Positions 5,318 through 10,363 of a stretch of DNA of 10,388 bases are shown here, piece by piece; within the stretch, counting starts at the first letter, position 1, and each line of letters starts with the position of its first letter. Under the pieces are notes generated by a model. That model did no database searches. It saw only the letters and a program-made list of their open reading frames with translations, and had not been told where the DNA came from. Source of the stretch: Chloroflexota bacterium (GTDB lineage Bacteria > Chloroflexota > Anaerolineae > Caldilineales > Caldilineaceae); assembly GCA_003577005.1 (NCBI GenBank), contig QEUW01000279.1, forward strand, positions 1 through 10,388, in the 5' to 3' direction. The position numbers and the translations under genes were made by a program.

Positions 5318-6268
5318 ATGAATTCAAATGCTAGTGAACACGACGAGTTAACCGTCATCAAGGGCATTGGTGAGGCCAAGCAACAATGGTTGCACGAGGC
5401 AAATGTGCATACCCTGCAGGACCTGGCCGCGCTTTCACCAGATGAGCTTGAGACTGCATTAGCTGCGGCAGGCCGGCGCGCTACCCGCAGCGAGATCGAA
5501 TCGTGGATCGCCCAGGCCAAAGTGTTGGCCGCCACCGCTGCGCTGATCATCGAGCATGTTGAAGTGCGTGGCGAAGTAGACAGTGAGGAAGAAACGACAG
5601 CGAGGCCGGTTGACGGCTGGGAGGCATTTGCCAGGTTTGTCGTGGAGTTTCAGACTCTTTCTGTTCCAAAGCAGGAAGAGCCTGAGCCTTATCGAACGGT
5701 AGTCAATCATGTGGTGGTCGACAACGATCACATCCTTCAGCACCAGGCGTGGCCTGGTCTCCAAGTCGAGCAGCTCTGCACATGGATACTGGAACAGATG
5801 CGTGAAAAGGCAGCGATGGATGCGACAACTGAACCACCGGCTATGCCCGCGGTCAGCGCACCCGTGCAAGTGAATATCATTGAAGTACAGGTTTTCCAAC
5901 CGCCAGATGTTGAGATGCCAATCGCGTTTGGCAGACCCAATCAAGCGTTCCAGGGTCTCGTCAACAGTGATAAACCATTTGCGCTGGTCGTCATTTTTGA
6001 TCTGGCAGGACTGGGTGATATGGATGCTGCCCGCAGAGAGACTCGATGCAGCGCCCAATTTTACATGCGTGACCAGATCACGGGCGTCAGCACGCATTTG
6101 GGCAATTCCCTGTCCACGGCACTAGTGGCAGAAAGAAGAACACATACTGCCAGAATAGATTATGCATCCTTACAGGCGGGGCTCTATCGGTTATGGGTTG
6201 TCGTGTCACTACAAGGTAAACCTCCAATCGTGGGTCATCTTGAAGTACCGTCGTTTCATGTGATATAG
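5318..6268 (+). CDS. Three-module protein: helix-hairpin-helix + EFQ/WPG domain + beta-sandwich
   Basis: 316 aa. The ATG at 5318 follows AGGTGGAG at 5304-5311 with 6-nt spacing; an in-frame GTG at 5306 overlaps that ribosome site. Residues 8-72 are a helix-hairpin-helix module of the DUF4332/HHH_5 type (DELTVIKGIGEAKQQWLHEA, then NVHTLQDLAALSPDELETAL); this fold binds nucleic acid or acts as a protein adaptor. Residues 101-165 repeat the whole 81-aa protein at 3715 (FVVEFQT ... WPG ... LCTWIL). An acidic linker precedes it and a Pro-rich linker follows. Residues 183-316 form a beta domain ending in GLYRLWVVVSLQGKPPIVG, matching the 142-aa protein at 4662. The protein thus fuses modules that also exist as separate neighbours, which argues they interact. 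No catalytic residues, signal or membrane segment are evident. No SARP-box array was found right before it; read-through from 4479 is possible. Confidence 0.85.
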   Translation: MNSNASEHDELTVIKGIGEAKQQWLHEANVHTLQDLAALSPDELETALAAAGRRATRSEIESWIAQAKVLAATAALIIEHVEVRGEVDSEEETTARPVDGWEAFARFVVEFQTLSVPKQEEPEPYRTVVNHVVVDNDHILQHQAWPGLQVEQLCTWILEQMREKAAMDATTEPPAMPAVSAPVQVNIIEVQVFQPPDVEMPIAFGRPNQAFQGLVNSDKPFALVVIFDLAGLGDMDAARRETRCSAQFYMRDQITGVSTHLGNSLSTALVAERRTHTARIDYASLQAGLYRLWVVVSLQGKPPIVGHLEVPSFHVI

Positions 6269-6290
6269 AGCAAGGAGGCATAGATCAACG

Positions 6291-6356
6291 ATGAAGTCAT
6301 CCTATATGCCAAACAATCTGAATGAGAGATGCACCGATGGTACAACGAGATCCTGA
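6291..6356 (+). CDS. Possible 21-aa leader frame overlapping the next gene
   Basis: AAGGAGG at 6272-6278, the strongest ribosome site of this area, is 12 nt before an ATG at 6291 that opens 21 codons (MKSSYMPNNLNERC, then TDGTTRS) ending at 6356. It overlaps the start of the gene at 6322/6337 in another frame. It could be a translationally coupled leader peptide, the true start of the next gene after a frameshift, or chance, with the ribosome site simply serving the downstream gene poorly. Confidence 0.22.
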   Translation: MKSSYMPNNLNERCTDGTTRS

Positions 6357-6603
6357 CTTTTGGGCCAAAGCTGTCCTCGCCCGCCAAGAGCTCATGAACC
6401 AGCATTCGGCTAATCCGGACATAATCACCATCGACCTTGGGTATGCACCTGCTGGCTGCCCGACCGCGGACTCTGTTGTCTTGCGCGTTTTTGTGACCGA
6501 GCGCTGGTTGCAGGCCCATCCGGATACATACGCCGCCATACAGCGGGAAGTGCGGGGCATTCCGGTGTGCGTTATTCGGGGCGATGGTCAGTCCGGCTCG
6601 TAA
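6322..6603 (+). CDS. Unrecognised small protein (93 or 88 aa)
   Basis: The frame opens after a TGA at 6319. The first ATG is at 6322 (93 aa). A second at 6337 (88 aa) has a weak GAGAGA upstream and is equally possible. An N-terminal helix (DPDFWAKAVLARQELMNQH) is followed by alternating strands: IITIDLGYAPAG, SVVLRVFVTERWL, an AAIQREV helix, then RGIPVCVIRGD. The order 'V/I-x-I-D-L-G-Y ... V-V-L-R-V-F-V ... E-V-x-G-I-P-V-x-V' recalls, from memory, the small domain found before some bacterial trypsin-like proteases. No protease is encoded here, so that link is tentative. The gene follows the 316-aa gene by 53 bp and is probably in its operon. Its function is unknown. Confidence 0.72.
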   Translation: MRDAPMVQRDPDFWAKAVLARQELMNQHSANPDIITIDLGYAPAGCPTADSVVLRVFVTERWLQAHPDTYAAIQREVRGIPVCVIRGDGQSGS

Positions 6604-6727
6604 CCCGCTGCTACCCAAAAGAAACTAGCGGTGACACACATCCCAAAATGACAAAAGTCAACCAGGACATCAGGCGACCTTCACCTGGCGCCAGCAGGCC
6701 GGCTTTTTGCTCTTCTTTGACGATATG

Positions 6728-6760
6728 AGGCTACAGTCACTTCAAAGGTGACTGCCGCCT
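6728..6760. terminator. Hairpin between convergent genes
   Basis: CAGTCACTT (6734-6742) pairs with AGGTGACTG (6746-6754) around a 3-nt loop, and an outer AGGC/GCCT (6728-6731, 6757-6760) adds four pairs. It lies between the rightward gene ending at 6603 and the leftward gene ending at 6875, where a bidirectional terminator would be expected. U-tracts are absent on both strands. A second hairpin, CCGCGC/GCGCGG (6841-6846, 6863-6868), follows the leftward gene. The remaining bases of 6604-6874 show no gene. Confidence 0.35.
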
Positions 6761-6874
6761 GTGCCCCATATTCGACTTAATTCCTAGGCGCACCCTTACG
6801 CATCTATACAACCATGTGCGCCACAACGTCCCTCTGCCCTCCGCGCTTCAGACGGTGTTGCGGCGCGGCAAGGA

Positions 6875-7048
6875 TTATGACTGCGGTTTGACCAGGACCT
6901 GTTCGAGCTGGCGCACCCGCTTTTCGAGATCAATGAGGCGTTCGTGCCAGGGAACCAGGTTCTGGAGGATGTAGCCGACTGCCTGTTCGGCCGTCAGGTC
7001 GCCCCGGCGCCAAAGTTGCATCAACTCGGGGATGGAGTAGGTAGACAT
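6875..7048 (-). CDS. Unrecognised 57-aa coiled-coil protein
   Basis: 57 aa. The start is the ATG at 7048-7046, preceded on the minus strand by AAAGGAG (7065-7059) with 10-nt spacing; the upstream ATG at 7075 has no ribosome site. The protein begins MSTYSIPELMQLWRRGDLT, continues AEQAVGYILQNLVPWHERL, and ends in a heptad-like helix (IDLEKRVRQLEQVLVK) typical of a short coiled coil, so it probably oligomerises. I do not recognise the family. The EQAVGYILQ helix and the tail suggest a small regulatory or adaptor protein. Its leader is unusual: a minus-strand intrinsic terminator hairpin lies at 7104-7146, about 60 bp before the start, so expression may be controlled by attenuation if the promoter lies further upstream. 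Confidence 0.72.
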   Translation of the reverse strand: MSTYSIPELMQLWRRGDLTAEQAVGYILQNLVPWHERLIDLEKRVRQLEQVLVKPQS

Positions 7049-7103
7049 GGTGGTAGTGCTCCTTTCTCGCTTCAATCAAATGGGTGCTGCCCGGTGCGGA
7101 GGG

Positions 7104-7146
7104 CAACAAAACGGCCGCCTCCAACAGTGCTGTCGCCAGGCGGCCG
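7104..7146 (-). terminator. Intrinsic terminator, minus strand, inside the leader of the 57-aa gene
   Basis: Read leftward: CGGCCGCCT (7146-7138), a loop that can itself pair CTGT/ACAG style, AGGCGGCCG (7120-7112), then TTTTGTTG (7111-7104). It has a 9-bp GC-rich stem and a U-rich tail. It ends transcription coming from the right before the 57-aa gene. It is therefore either an attenuator for that gene or a barrier to leftward read-through. Confidence 0.55.
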
Positions 7147-7151
7147 CTGAT

Positions 7152-7180
7152 TTGATCCTTACGAGAAAGGTAGCTACAAT
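7152..7180 (+). promoter_or_regulatory. Candidate promoter of the small RNA
   Basis: TTGATC (7152-7157, 4 of 6), exactly 17 bp, then TACAAT (7175-7180, 5 of 6). The predicted start of transcription, about 7186-7188, falls at the first bases of the hairpin beginning at 7185. Confidence 0.42.
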
Positions 7181-7184
7181 GTCA

Positions 7185-7267
7185 GCTAGCCCGCCAGACT
7201 GGGTTACGCAGTTTGGAGGGTTAGCCGCCCGAGGATGTTTCCGGCATCCAGAGGCGGCGTTTTGTTG
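7185..7267 (+). ncRNA. Candidate ~80-nt structured small RNA
   Basis: Hairpin I has outer stem GCTAGCCC (7185-7192) with GGGTTAGC (7218-7225) and inner stem CCAGACTG (7194-7201) with CAGTTTGG (7209-7216). A single G/A mismatch separates the stems and the loop is 7 nt. Each stem has one G-U pair that is valid only in plus-strand RNA, which gives direction. Hairpin II has GCCGCC (7224-7229) with GGCGGC (7253-7258), inner GGATG/CATCC, then GTTTTGTTG (7259-7267), an intrinsic terminator. Together with the promoter at 7152-7180 this is a self-contained unit. I know of no matching RNA family. It could also be a terminated leader of the methyltransferase gene at 7466. Confidence 0.42.
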
Positions 7268-7268
7268 T
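7224..7268 (+). terminator. Intrinsic terminator, plus strand
   Basis: GCCGCC (7224-7229) pairs with GGCGGC (7253-7258), with an inner stem GGATG/CATCC (7233-7237, 7245-7249), followed by GTTTTGTTGT. Its tail GAGGCGGCGTTTTGTTG (7251-7267) is an inverted copy of the minus-strand terminator tail at 7104-7121. Confidence 0.52.
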
Positions 7269-7320
7269 GGGGGGCAGTATACATCGGGCGCGGTCGCAGG
7301 CGCAAATTGCCATTTCCTGG

Positions 7321-7446
7321 CATTCTGGGAAATCCCAAGCATTCCGGGAATGGGCCGCGGATAGGTTGGATGACCGAAGTCTTTCCGGCCCATTCCCGGA
7401 ATGCTTGGGGGCGGCAGAGTGTCCCTTGCCCATTCCCGGAATGCTG
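7321..7446. repeat. Four palindromic CATTCC(C/G)GGAATG elements
   Basis: Exact copies lie at 7340-7352, 7391-7403 and 7431-7443, with a degenerate one, CATTCTGGGAAAT, at 7321-7333. The second and third belong to a perfect 24-bp inverted repeat (7334-7357 with 7386-7409, 28-bp spacer). The third and fourth share an 18-bp direct repeat (7388-7405, 7428-7445). The last copy is 10 bp before the ribosome site of the methyltransferase gene. They could be operators of a dimeric repressor or REP-type genomic palindromes. Confidence 0.6.
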
Positions 7447-7465
7447 TTAACTGTCAGGAGAACCT

Positions 7466-8200
7466 ATGGATACTCACCAATCAAGCCAGGACATCGCCGA
7501 TTGGGACAAGATCGCCGATCAATACATCCAAGACGGTGCAACCGGGGACAACCCCATGTATCTACAGCTCAAAGCGGTGCTGTGGGACTCTTTGGGCGAC
7601 CTCAATGGCCTTCATGTGCTTGATCTCGGCTGTGGGGACGGCTGGCTCAGCCGGTTGATGGCCGAGGCCGGTGCGACCGTGTTGGGCATCGACGGCTCCG
7701 CCCGGCTGCTGGAGCACGCCCGCTCTCGCCATCCAGGGGTCGAATTTATGCAGGCGGATCTGGCGTATGGCGTCCCTGCTCACATCCGGCAACGGTTTGA
7801 CCGGATCGTCTCTCTGATGGTGCTCATGGATATTCCGGTTTTGGATCAGTTGTTCAAAGATGTGAGCCAGCGGCTGGCCGATACGGGCCGGTTTATCTTT
7901 GTCATCCTGCACCCTTGTTTCTTCCAGTACAAGATCCACTTCGATGAAGTGGCTCAAGTATGGTACCGCAAGGTGACCAATTACCAGGACCCGCAGGTCT
8001 GGCGCATCGACAGCTTTGGTGGGCACAACCACTACCATCGCAACCTGACCTACTATGCCGATCTGCTGCGGGCCAACGGGTTGGCGGTCACCCGTCTCTA
8101 TGAACCCGAGTGGAATCCGCAGCCGGAGAGCGAAAGCGCCCATGTGGTGCGCCGTTGGCCGGTCTCTCTTTTGGTGGAAGCCCAACCGCTCCGTTTATAA
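7466..8200 (+). CDS. Class I SAM-dependent methyltransferase
   Basis: 244 aa. The ATG at 7466 follows AGGAG (7456-7460) with 5-nt spacing. Residues 51-60 (VLDLGCGDGW) are motif I, the glycine-rich SAM-binding loop. D76 in LGIDGS ends beta 2 and would contact the ribose hydroxyls. QADLA (96-100) is the motif that contacts adenine, and the region around residues 112-125 (FDRIVSLMVLMDIP) is motif II/post-II. The C-terminal third (HPCFFQYKIHFDEVAQVWYR, HYHRNLTYYADLLRANGL) forms the usual cap and substrate region of small-molecule methyltransferases. The substrate is not evident. The length is normal for methyltransferase 11/25-type enzymes. The palindromes at 7321-7446 lie in its promoter region. 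It heads a same-strand row of small enzymes. Confidence 0.92.
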   Translation: MDTHQSSQDIADWDKIADQYIQDGATGDNPMYLQLKAVLWDSLGDLNGLHVLDLGCGDGWLSRLMAEAGATVLGIDGSARLLEHARSRHPGVEFMQADLAYGVPAHIRQRFDRIVSLMVLMDIPVLDQLFKDVSQRLADTGRFIFVILHPCFFQYKIHFDEVAQVWYRKVTNYQDPQVWRIDSFGGHNHYHRNLTYYADLLRANGLAVTRLYEPEWNPQPESESAHVVRRWPVSLLVEAQPLRL

Positions 8201-8257
8201 TGGGCAGGTTTAATTGAGACTTCGTGCAGAGCGAAATGAATCAGGTCGAGGTATGCG

Positions 8258-8593
8258 ATGAGTGAAGAACGCAACGTGGTGATCGCTTCAGAGGTAGGGA
8301 TTGCAATCCATTCGGTCAGAGATATTCCCGATGTCCTTGGCGCTTTTATTGGGAGGGACGGGCTGCTTCTCACCGAGGGGGATTTGGGACCGGCGTTCTT
8401 CGATCTCAAGAGTGGTCTGGCCGGCGAGCTTTTACAGAAGTTTGTCAATTACAGAGTGCGGGTGGCAATCGTTGTGCCAGTTCCCGAAGTGTACGGTGAA
8501 CGGTTTGGCGAGCTTGCCTATGAACATCGATCCCATCCGCTGATTCGCTTCGTCCCTTCCAGAGCGGAAGCAGAGACCTGGCTAGAGTTTTGA
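8258..8593 (+). CDS. DUF4180 family protein
   Basis: 111 aa. The ATG at 8258 has GAGG (8248-8251) 6 nt upstream. The segment at residues 43-66 (LGPAFFDLKSGLAGELLQKF, then VNYR) is the hallmark of DUF4180: a conserved F-F-D-L-x-x-G-L-A-G-E-x-x-Q-K-F-x-N-Y-R block followed by a strand (VRVAIVVPVP) and a C-terminal R-F-V-P-S-R-A-E-A-x-x-W-L motif. The overall size matches the family, which is usually a stand-alone protein of 110-120 aa with an alpha/beta STAS-like appearance. Its function is not established. It lies 57 bp after the methyltransferase gene and is probably co-transcribed. Confidence 0.85.
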   Translation: MSEERNVVIASEVGIAIHSVRDIPDVLGAFIGRDGLLLTEGDLGPAFFDLKSGLAGELLQKFVNYRVRVAIVVPVPEVYGERFGELAYEHRSHPLIRFVPSRAEAETWLEF

Positions 8594-8656
8594 CGCACAC
8601 AGCGGCGCAGCACAAGCCTCCCAACATCCATTGCGCCTTTTGGCAGAAGAGGAAGT

Positions 8657-9226
8657 ATGCCCCAGCTCGGAGTTGTGGTTGCTGTTCTTCACGATGATCG
8701 TGTGCTCCTGACCAAACGCGAGGACTTTGAGGTGTGGTGTCTTCCGGGCGGTGCGGTCGATCCGCACGAGGCAGTGGACAAGGCTGCCATTCGCGAGGTC
8801 TTCGAGGAAACCGGGGTGCAGATTCAACTCACCCATTTCGTCGGTCTTCTGAGCAAGCCCTTTTGGGGCCGGCAGGGCACCCATCTCTCGGTCTTTGCCG
8901 CTCGCCCGCTTAGCATAACTCTCAACGCCGACCCTGCTGAGGTGGGAGCGTTAGGGTTTTTCCCAGTTGACCAACTGCCAGAGCCGATCCTCTGGGACCA
9001 TCGCCAGTTGATTGCGGCAGCGCAGGCTGGCGCGACGGGTCATGTGTGGGTCAACCGTGCTCGAACGCCCCCGCACTTTGCCGACCGGACAGAACTCTAC
9101 GCTTGGCGCGATAAGAGCGGTCTCTCGCGTGAAGAAGCCTATCGGCAGTTGATGCAGGGGATTGGGCCGCAAACCCTTGAGGTCATGCTTGGCCCAGACC
9201 AAGGCACCCAAATCCGCGAGGAATAA
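8657..9226 (+). CDS. Nudix hydrolase
   Basis: 189 aa. The ATG at 8657 has GAGG (8649-8652) close upstream. The Nudix box G-x5-E-x7-R-E-x-x-E-E-x-G is intact at residues 32-54: G32, E38, R46-E47, E50-E51, G53. The glutamates bind the catalytic Mg2+ for cleavage of a nucleoside diphosphate linked to another group. The N-terminus (LGVVVAVLHDDRVLLTKRED) and WCLPGG are standard. The family normally ends near residue 135; here about 55 extra residues (from QAGATGHVWVNRA on) contain aromatic and basic residues and may be a substrate-specific tail. The substrate is not deducible. It follows DUF4180 by 63 bp on the same strand. Confidence 0.93.
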   Translation: MPQLGVVVAVLHDDRVLLTKREDFEVWCLPGGAVDPHEAVDKAAIREVFEETGVQIQLTHFVGLLSKPFWGRQGTHLSVFAARPLSITLNADPAEVGALGFFPVDQLPEPILWDHRQLIAAAQAGATGHVWVNRARTPPHFADRTELYAWRDKSGLSREEAYRQLMQGIGPQTLEVMLGPDQGTQIREE

Positions 9227-9346
9227 GTCAGCGCCGGATGGCTTACTGTCTTGACGGCCTGTGAGCCGTCGTTGATTTCGGGGTAGGCTTTCGTACCCGT
9301 AGTTCCAGTCGACATCACACCAAAGGCTGTGTTGGGGTCCGACCGT
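9227..9346 (+). other. Intergenic hairpins between Nudix and GNAT genes
   Basis: 120 bp with two small stem-loops: GACGGC/GCCGTC (9253-9258, 9265-9270) and GGGTA/TACCC (9281-9285, 9294-9298). Neither is followed by a U-tract. They may slow transcription or protect the mRNA; no promoter is evident. Confidence 0.3.
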
Positions 9347-9886
9347 ATGATGGAAACTATTCAATTCCGCATCCGCTACGCCACTCCAGCGGATAACACC
9401 CTCCTGGCCGAACTGGGCGCGCAGACCTTTGCCGACAGCTTTGCAGCCGATAATACCCCCGAAAATATGAGGGCCTATATTGCAGCCTCCTTTAGCTCCG
9501 AAAAGCAGGCGCTTGAACTGGCGGATAGCGCCTCGAAGTTTTTGATCATCGAAGTGGATGGGGCAGCGGTCGGCTATGCCCAATTGCACTTCGGCGCTGC
9601 GCCCTCCCCCATCGTTGGGCGCAAACCAGTGGAGATTGTGCGCCTCTATGCCCGCACAGAGTGGATCGGCAAGGGGGTGGGCGCACAGTTGATGAAAGCT
9701 TGCTTTGACGAAGCCGTGCAAGCCGGTTGTGATGTCGTCTGGCTCGGCGTCTGGGAGCGCAATCCGCGGGCGATTGCTTTCTATCGCAAATGGGGTTTTG
9801 AGCACGCCGGCACACAGGTATTTCAACTCGGAGATGAACGACAAACGGATTGGCTCATGGCTCGACCGCTCAGTGTCTATCCGTAA
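9347..9886 (+). CDS. GNAT-family N-acetyltransferase
   Basis: 179 aa from the ATG at 9347 (a second ATG follows at 9350). A GTG at 9329 is also in frame; the only ribosome-like signal is GGGG at 9334-9337, which favours 9347/9350. The fold runs in the usual order: FRIRYATPADNTLLAELGAQ (strand and helix 1), FLIIEVDGAAVGYAQL (strands 2-4), motif A with VRLYARTEWIGKGVGAQLM at about 98-116 (the Q/R-x-x-G-x-G/A pyrophosphate loop is W-I-G-K-G-V-G), and motif B LGVWERNPRAIAFYRKWGF at 133-151. It transfers acetyl from acetyl-CoA to an amine, probably a small molecule or a protein N-terminus. With methyltransferase and Nudix neighbours a modification or detoxification set is possible. Its stop codon lies inside one arm of a 14-bp inverted repeat. 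Confidence 0.93.
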   Translation: MMETIQFRIRYATPADNTLLAELGAQTFADSFAADNTPENMRAYIAASFSSEKQALELADSASKFLIIEVDGAAVGYAQLHFGAAPSPIVGRKPVEIVRLYARTEWIGKGVGAQLMKACFDEAVQAGCDVVWLGVWERNPRAIAFYRKWGFEHAGTQVFQLGDERQTDWLMARPLSVYP

Positions 9887-9949
9887 ATTCTCTGTATCGC
9901 ACTGTCTGGTCGGCGGTGTAATCTGACCCATCACCGAATTTACGGATAG
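9877..9949. repeat. 14-bp perfect inverted repeat overlapping the GNAT stop codon
   Basis: CTATCCGTAAATTC (9877-9890) and GAATTTACGGATAG (9936-9949) are exact complements with a 45-bp spacer. The left arm includes the last codons and TAA of the GNAT gene. No U-tract follows. The element could be a 3'-end mRNA structure or the termini of a very small decayed mobile element. Confidence 0.5.
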
Positions 9950-10363
9950 GTTCTCAGTACAACTACTTCATCGGCAACCGTACCGGCCTCTGTTTGAGCG
10001 CGACTTTTATATCATCCTCTCGCCACACTCCTCCAACCTCCCGACTTTTGTGTATTTGTAGGTCGGGCTACCAGCCCGACGCACGCCATCGCAAGTCTTG
10101 CCATCGCTCATCCTAAACCTGGTCAGGTAGGGAGTTTTCAACCTGACTATCTGACCATTCCCAATTTATCCAGATGGACAGTGCGTCCGGCTCAGAAAGC
10201 AGATACAATCGAAGCAGGCCATCCGGCTACCTTTGCGCCTACAAACGGAATGGTCTGGGCCGGTGCGCCCAAAGAACCCAAGAGAAAGGAGAAGCGAGAA
10301 AAGACAGAAGCGACATTTGCGCGTATGGTACGCTGTTGGGAGTTCTCAAGGAGGAGAATTCTG
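9887..10363 (+). other. 477-bp intergenic region
   Basis: It contains the inverted repeat arm at 9936-9949, a REP-like hairpin at 10062-10080, and a short inverted repeat TCAGGT/ACCTGA around 10123-10146. The ribosome site of the final gene follows. A frame in phase with that gene is open from about 10040 to the window end, but it runs through the REP-like hairpin and has no ribosome site of its own, so I do not annotate it as coding. Confidence 0.4.
10062..10080. repeat. REP-like perfect hairpin
   Basis: GTCGGGCT (10062-10069), loop ACC, AGCCCGAC (10073-10080): 8 perfect base pairs. It has the look of a dispersed extragenic palindrome (flanks GTAG and GCACGCC). Without a U-tract it is not a typical terminator. 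Copy number elsewhere in the genome cannot be judged from this window. Confidence 0.5.

Larger units (their letters stand above)
7049..7465. other. 417-bp gene-free block rich in hairpins
   Basis: It lies between the leftward 57-aa gene and the rightward methyltransferase gene. It contains a minus-strand terminator (7104-7146), a plus-strand promoter (7152-7180), a candidate small RNA with its own terminator (7185-7267), and four palindromes CATTCCSGGAATG (7321-7443). An outer pairing ATCAAAT (7075-7081) with ATTTGAT (7150-7156) could enclose the minus-strand terminator hairpin. The open frames crossing this block are repeat-driven and lack ribosome sites. Confidence 0.5.

Noticed and set aside
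5459..6097. 212-aa open frame on the minus strand
   Set aside because: It is antisense to the 316-aa fusion gene, whose plus-strand modules are confirmed by similarity to two neighbours.
6680..6708. Possible intrinsic terminator before TTTTT at 6704-6708
   Set aside because: The GC-rich bases just upstream do not form a continuous stem ending at the T-run; at best 3-4 pairs.
7047..7364. Plus- and minus-strand frames of about 105 codons over the hairpin block
   Set aside because: They run through terminators and repeats, have no ribosome sites, and mirror each other on both strands, as expected of GC-rich palindromic DNA.
7321..7446. Palindromic repeats considered as a CRISPR array
   Set aside because: The repeats are 13-18 bp, in both orientations, with irregular centre spacing (19, 51 and 40 bp). 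A CRISPR array needs longer direct repeats and regular spacers, and no cas gene is present.
8951..9934. 327-aa open frame on the minus strand
   Set aside because: It is opposite the Nudix and GNAT genes, which have intact diagnostic motifs, and it crosses the intergenic hairpins. There is no recognisable protein.
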